A stretch of 34,209 nucleotides of DNA. It comes from JBJXHC01 sp964538485. Its GTDB lineage: Bacteria > Bacteroidota > Ignavibacteria > UBA10030 > UBA6906. Position numbers and translations under genes: made by a program. Shown in pieces: positions 34,103-34,209 of this stretch. The notes beneath the pieces are model-generated. The model was not told where the DNA came from. It saw only the letters and a list, made by a program, of their open reading frames with translations, and did no database searches. The first letter of the stretch is position 1; every line of letters starts with the position of its first letter. Where the stretch lies: the NCBI GenBank assembly GCA_964538485.1, contig CAZIHJ010000026.1:1-34209 (forward strand), written 5' to 3'.

Positions 34103-34209
34103 CTACGGGAATATCCCTAACTCCGCATACGACGTTGCAATTTTGTCGATGGCGTTGATGAACGCTGCGGTACGGAGGTCGACGCCGCTCTTCTGTTTGG
34201 CGATTTCCC
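34103..34209 (-). CDS. Glutamate dehydrogenase, C-terminal end only
   Basis: The minus strand enters the window in an open frame and ends at TAG 34105-34103, giving 34 residues that end EIAKQKSGVDLRTAAFINAI, then DKIATSYAELGIFP. The segment GVDLRTAAFINAID and the terminal LGIFP match the C-terminus of Glu/Leu/Phe/Val dehydrogenases (GVDLRTAAY...GIYP pattern). The body of the gene is outside the window. It would interconvert glutamate and 2-oxoglutarate; leucine dehydrogenase-type specificity cannot be ruled out from this piece. Confidence 0.78.
   Translation of the reverse strand, partial: EIAKQKSGVDLRTAAFINAIDKIATSYAELGIFP

Noticed and set aside
1..34209. Mobile element, prophage or CRISPR
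   Set aside because: No transposase, integrase, terminal inverted repeats or regularly spaced direct repeats were seen; the only tandem repeat is the short heptamer tract.

Overview
The window looks like chromosomal DNA from a Gram-negative bacterium of the Bacteroidota/Chlorobiota (FCB) side of the tree, perhaps Ignavibacteria- or Chlorobi-like. The evidence is a type IX secretion (T9SS) C-terminal sorting domain, MacA/MacB-type envelope export genes, a lipoprotein resembling Bacteroidetes DUF4296 proteins, and an EF-P whose tip reads PGNWRAF. From memory, Chlorobium EF-P has a similar PGN-type tip. Several upstream regions carry ordinary sigma-70-like promoters (TTGAnn, 17-nt spacer, TATATT-like) rather than the classical Bacteroidetes TAnnTTTG box. 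About a third of the genes appear to start with GTG or TTG. The genus is not resolved.

Layout. 1-4377 (+): a tightly overlapping heme operon, hemH (5' cut) - hemG - hemB - hemL. 4390-9280 (-): a MacAB/LolCDE-like exporter (membrane-fusion protein, ATPase, two different permeases) followed by a receiver-only response regulator. 9447-11896 (-): small accessory genes, including a putative PD-(D/E)XK nuclease-fold protein, a secreted H-type lectin-like protein, a DUF423 membrane protein and a two-TM protein. 11905-21928 (-): M28 peptidase, purK, a heptamer-like purine tract, purE, valS, M23 endopeptidase, an orphan ParA-like ATPase and a FAH-family hydrolase. 22099-24990 (+): purM and a soluble double-GAF histidine kinase. 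24987-25325 (-): a lipoprotein. 25501-28417 (+): efp - accB - accC - gcvH. 28427-30164 (-): a radical SAM protein and a secreted protein. 30538-31902 (+): a cyclic-2,3-diphosphoglycerate-synthetase-like P-loop protein. 32007-34209 (-): a ferritin-like diiron protein, a small membrane protein, a second H-type lectin-like protein, a broken YCF48/T9SS protein, and the 3' end of a glutamate dehydrogenase gene.

Most of the window is housekeeping: heme, purine and fatty-acid precursor synthesis, translation and cell-wall hydrolysis. I see no phage, IS element, CRISPR array, tRNA or rRNA. I did not find a clear new multi-gene system. The most interesting signals are the EF-P with Asn at the modified-tip position, the out-of-frame T9SS relic, the dispersed pair of secreted lectin-like paralogs, the orphan nuclease-fold protein, the repeat tract that has invaded the purK start, and a long dyad upstream of the cDPGS-like gene.
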